From positions 682,001 to 746,000 of the forward strand of contig NZ_PEFL01000003.1 in the NCBI RefSeq assembly GCF_002754475.1: a DNA stretch of 64,000 nt, read 5' to 3'. Shown here piece by piece: positions 61,936-64,000 of the stretch. Position 1 is the first letter of the stretch. Each line of letters begins with the position of its first letter. Both the position numbers and the translations under genes were made by a program. The notes under the pieces were generated by a model. That model was not told the DNA's origin and ran no database searches. It saw only the letters and a program-made list of their open reading frames with translations. This DNA comes from Comamonas sp. 26 (lineage in GTDB: Bacteria; Pseudomonadota; Gammaproteobacteria; Burkholderiales; Burkholderiaceae_C).

Positions 61936-63326
61936 GTGACAACTCCTGGCAGCAATTCATGAGCCAGGCGCGGGCGCGCTATGCGCATTCAGTGCCGCTG
62001 GAATGCCGGGGGCGTCTGACCAAGTTGACGGGCATGGTGCTGGAGGCCTCGGGTCTGCGCGTGCCGGTGGGCGCGCAATGCCATATTCATCAACATGGAC
62101 AGGACCCCGTGCTGGCTGAAGTGGTCGGCTTTGCCGGCGAGCGTGCTTTTCTGATGCCTGCAGGCGATATTCAGGGCCTGTCCAGCGGTGCTATGGTCGT
62201 GCCTGCTGCGCCCTTTATTCCTGTGCCACAGCTGGGCGTGGAAGAGGCTGAAAACGTCAGCCAGACCGTGGGCGTGCTGCGCCTGCCCATGGGTGATGGC
62301 CTGCTGGGCCGTGTGGTGGATTCGCAAGGCATTCCGCTGGACCGTGGCCCTGCGCTGGAGGGTGTGGTGCCCGAGGTGCTGGACCGCAACCCCATCAATG
62401 CAATGGACCGCGACCCGGTGCGCGAGTCGCTAGACACCGGTGTCAAGGCGCTGAATTCGCTGCTGACCGTGGGGCGCGGCCAGCGTCTGGGTCTGTTTGC
62501 CGGCTCGGGTGTGGGCAAGTCCGTGCTGCTGGGCATGATGGCTCGCTACACCCAGGCCGATGTGATTGTGGTGGGGCTGATTGGCGAGCGTGGCCGCGAG
62601 GTCAAGGAATTCGTCGAAGACATTCTGGGTGCGCAGGATCGCAGTCGCGCCGTGGTGGTGGCCGCCCCGGCCGATGCACCGCCACTGCTGCGCATGCAGG
62701 GTGCCAGCTATGCCACGGCGATTGCCGAGCATTTCCGCGACAAGGGCAAGCATGTGCTGCTGCTCATGGATTCGCTGACCCGCTATGCCATGGCCCAGCG
62801 TGAAATCGCTCTGGCCATTGGCGAGCCCCCGGCCACCAAGGGTTACCCGCCATCGTGCTTTGCCAAGCTGCCAGCGCTGGTCGAGCGCAGCGGTAACGGC
62901 CTGCATGGTGTGGGCTCGATTACCGCCTTCTACACCGTGCTGTCTGAGGGTGACGACCAGCAGGACCCGATTGCCGATGCGGCCCGCGCCATTTTGGACG
63001 GCCACGTCGTGCTCTCACGGGCACTGGCCGAGACCGGGCACTACCCGGCCATCGACATTGAGCAGTCTGCCTCGCGCGTCATGCACAACGTGGTCTCGCG
63101 TGAGCATTTTGAGCTGGCCCGCCGCTTTCGCGCGGTGTATTCGCGCTACCAGAAGGGGCGCGATCTGATTCAGGTGGGGGCCTATGTACCCGGCTCTGAT
63201 CCGCAGCTGGATGAAGCGATTGCGCTGCAACCGGCCATGACCGGTTTTCTGCAGCAAAGCATGTTTGAAAGCTCCAGCATGGAGCAAAGCCTCAAAGGCA
63301 TGGCGCAGGCCATGCAGCAGGGCTGA
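61932..63326 (+). CDS. fliI: Flagellar type III export ATPase FliI
   Basis: FliI is the hexameric ATPase of the flagellar export apparatus, related to the F1 beta subunit. The 464-residue protein has Walker A AGSGVGKS at 190-197, the following [14 protein letters not shown], Walker [20 protein letters not shown], and [20 protein letters not shown]. The length is normal. It overlaps fliH by four bases. FliJ follows after 33 bases. Confidence 0.97.
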   Translation: MSDNSWQQFMSQARARYAHSVPLECRGRLTKLTGMVLEASGLRVPVGAQCHIHQHGQDPVLAEVVGFAGERAFLMPAGDIQGLSSGAMVVPAAPFIPVPQLGVEEAENVSQTVGVLRLPMGDGLLGRVVDSQGIPLDRGPALEGVVPEVLDRNPINAMDRDPVRESLDTGVKALNSLLTVGRGQRLGLFAGSGVGKSVLLGMMARYTQADVIVVGLIGERGREVKEFVEDILGAQDRSRAVVVAAPADAPPLLRMQGASYATAIAEHFRDKGKHVLLLMDSLTRYAMAQREIALAIGEPPATKGYPPSCFAKLPALVERSGNGLHGVGSITAFYTVLSEGDDQQDPIADAARAILDGHVVLSRALAETGHYPAIDIEQSASRVMHNVVSREHFELARRFRAVYSRYQKGRDLIQVGAYVPGSDPQLDEAIALQPAMTGFLQQSMFESSSMEQSLKGMAQAMQQG

Positions 63327-63359
63327 GTCCGCAACGGTTGAGTGAAGGAGTTGTCCTAG

Positions 63360-63824
63360 ATGTCGTCCTTGAATGCATTGAACGTCGCCATTGAGGCTGC
63401 AGAGCGCAAACGTGACGCGGCCCGCACCGCCATGCAGGAGCGTCAGCGCGCCCAGCAGGCGGCGCAGGCCCAGATGGACCAGTTGCAGGGCTATGTGCAG
63501 GAGATGCAGGGCCGCTGGGGCGCTCAGGAAGGACTGGCCGTGCAACCCGAAGTCATGCACCACCAGTACCAGTTCATGGAGCGGTTGCAGCACGCCATTG
63601 GCCTGCAGACCCGCATGGTGGCCGATCAGGATATTCGCCTTGAAACCGCTCGCCAGGCCTTGCTGGCTGCCGAACTGCGCGTGACGAGCTTGCAAAAAGT
63701 GGTGCAGGTGCGCAAGCGCGACATGGCGTTGGTGCAGATGCGCCGCGAGCAAAAAGACACCGACGAGCGCGCCGCTATGGCTTTTTTTCGGCGCAGCTTT
63801 GGCTTGCAGCTCCAGGAGGCCTGA
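63360..63824 (+). CDS. fliJ: Flagellar export protein FliJ
   Basis: FliJ is the coiled-coil stalk that links FliI to the FlhA gate. The 154-residue protein is a continuous charged helix pair, with many glutamine, glutamate and arginine residues and few hydrophobics beyond heptad positions. The C-terminus MAFFRRSFGLQLQEA is not distinctive. The call rests on size, coiled-coil nature and position between fliI and fliK. The ATG at 63360 follows GAAGGAGTTGTCCTAG. Confidence 0.9.
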   Translation: MSSLNALNVAIEAAERKRDAARTAMQERQRAQQAAQAQMDQLQGYVQEMQGRWGAQEGLAVQPEVMHHQYQFMERLQHAIGLQTRMVADQDIRLETARQALLAAELRVTSLQKVVQVRKRDMALVQMRREQKDTDERAAMAFFRRSFGLQLQEA

Positions 63825-63826
63825 CG

Positions 63827-64000
63827 ATGGCGGAAACCAGAATTGATACCCCGCGCAGCGCCGAGTCGCGTGTGGCCAAGACCACCGCTCAGGCCATGAC
63901 CTCGGTCAAAAGCACGCTGGCGGCGGGTGATGAAGCACCTGCTTTTTCATCGCTGCTGGCGGCGCTGGATAGTTTTTCCGCCACCGGCCTGCCGCAGGTC
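63827..64000 (+). CDS. fliK: Flagellar hook-length control protein FliK, 5' end only
   Basis: The frame opens with an ATG two bases after the fliJ stop, with AGGAGG 9 bases upstream, and runs off the window edge. The 58 visible residues (AETRIDTPRSAESRVAKTTA at the start) are polar and alanine/serine-rich, as in FliK N-termini, but show no conserved domain. The name rests on the standard fliH-I-J-K order. Confidence 0.72.
   Translation, partial: MAETRIDTPRSAESRVAKTTAQAMTSVKSTLAAGDEAPAFSSLLAALDSFSATGLPQV

Overview
The window reads as a chromosomal segment of a motile betaproteobacterium of the family Comamonadaceae, most likely Comamonas or a close relative such as Delftia. This rests on high GC content, the protein types (a tripartite-tricarboxylate 'Bug' binding protein, a type II branched-chain aminotransferase, a ScsB/DsbD-like protein), the gene order of the flagellar cluster, and several dispersed short repeats between genes. 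No tRNA, rRNA, CRISPR array, insertion sequence, integrase or prophage gene was seen. Species assignment is inference.

Bases 1-15.1 kb hold housekeeping and metabolic genes. In order they are the 3' end of an AEC transporter, a periplasmic asparaginase, priA (frameshifted), a 0.69 kb gene-free AT-rich stretch with three DnaA-box matches, hemE, an ornithine-lipid acyltransferase-like gene behind a possible Pho box, a small membrane protein, a VOC protein, a DsbD/ScsB-type thiol-disulfide protein, a MATE exporter, a creatininase-family hydrolase, a Bug-type binding protein and a histidine phosphatase.

Bases 15.2-28.4 kb hold a ferric-iron ABC transporter (binding protein, fused permease, unusually short ATPase) behind a Fur-box-like site and a long leader hairpin. 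These are followed by ilvE, a PhzF-family gene, an aminotransferase divergent from a MocR-type regulator with a clear operator cluster, and a lipid-linked sugar/polysaccharide-modification group (ChbG-like, GtrA, family 2 glycosyltransferase, and a divergent family 39 glycosyltransferase).

Bases 28.4-64 kb are one nearly continuous flagellar/chemotaxis cluster: flgN-flgM and flgA (minus), flgBCDEFGHIJKL (plus, flgC frameshifted), an HDOD gene, flhB-flhA-flhF, a degenerate flhG, fliA, then fliT-fliS-fliD and two tandem flagellins (minus), motA-motB-cheY-cheZ (plus), fliE (minus) and fliF-G-H-I-J-fliK (plus, running off the end). Sigma-28 promoters can be read upstream of flgM, fliD, the first flagellin and probably motA. 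Together with fliA and flgM in the same cluster they show the usual late-gene circuit: FlgM holds FliA until the hook-basal body is finished, then the filament, cap, chaperone and motor genes are switched on.

The main unexplained structure is non-coding. A structured repeat of about 75-100 bp starts within 0-3 bases of a stop codon, in the same orientation relative to the gene, at all four copies found. Its terminal stem shows a compensatory base change. A second repeat family (AGCTGCTTGCGC type) lies mostly just downstream of genes, and one copy is embedded in the dsbD signal-peptide region. Two genes (priA, flgC) are each broken by one missing base in a G/C homopolymer, which suggests sequence error more than biology.
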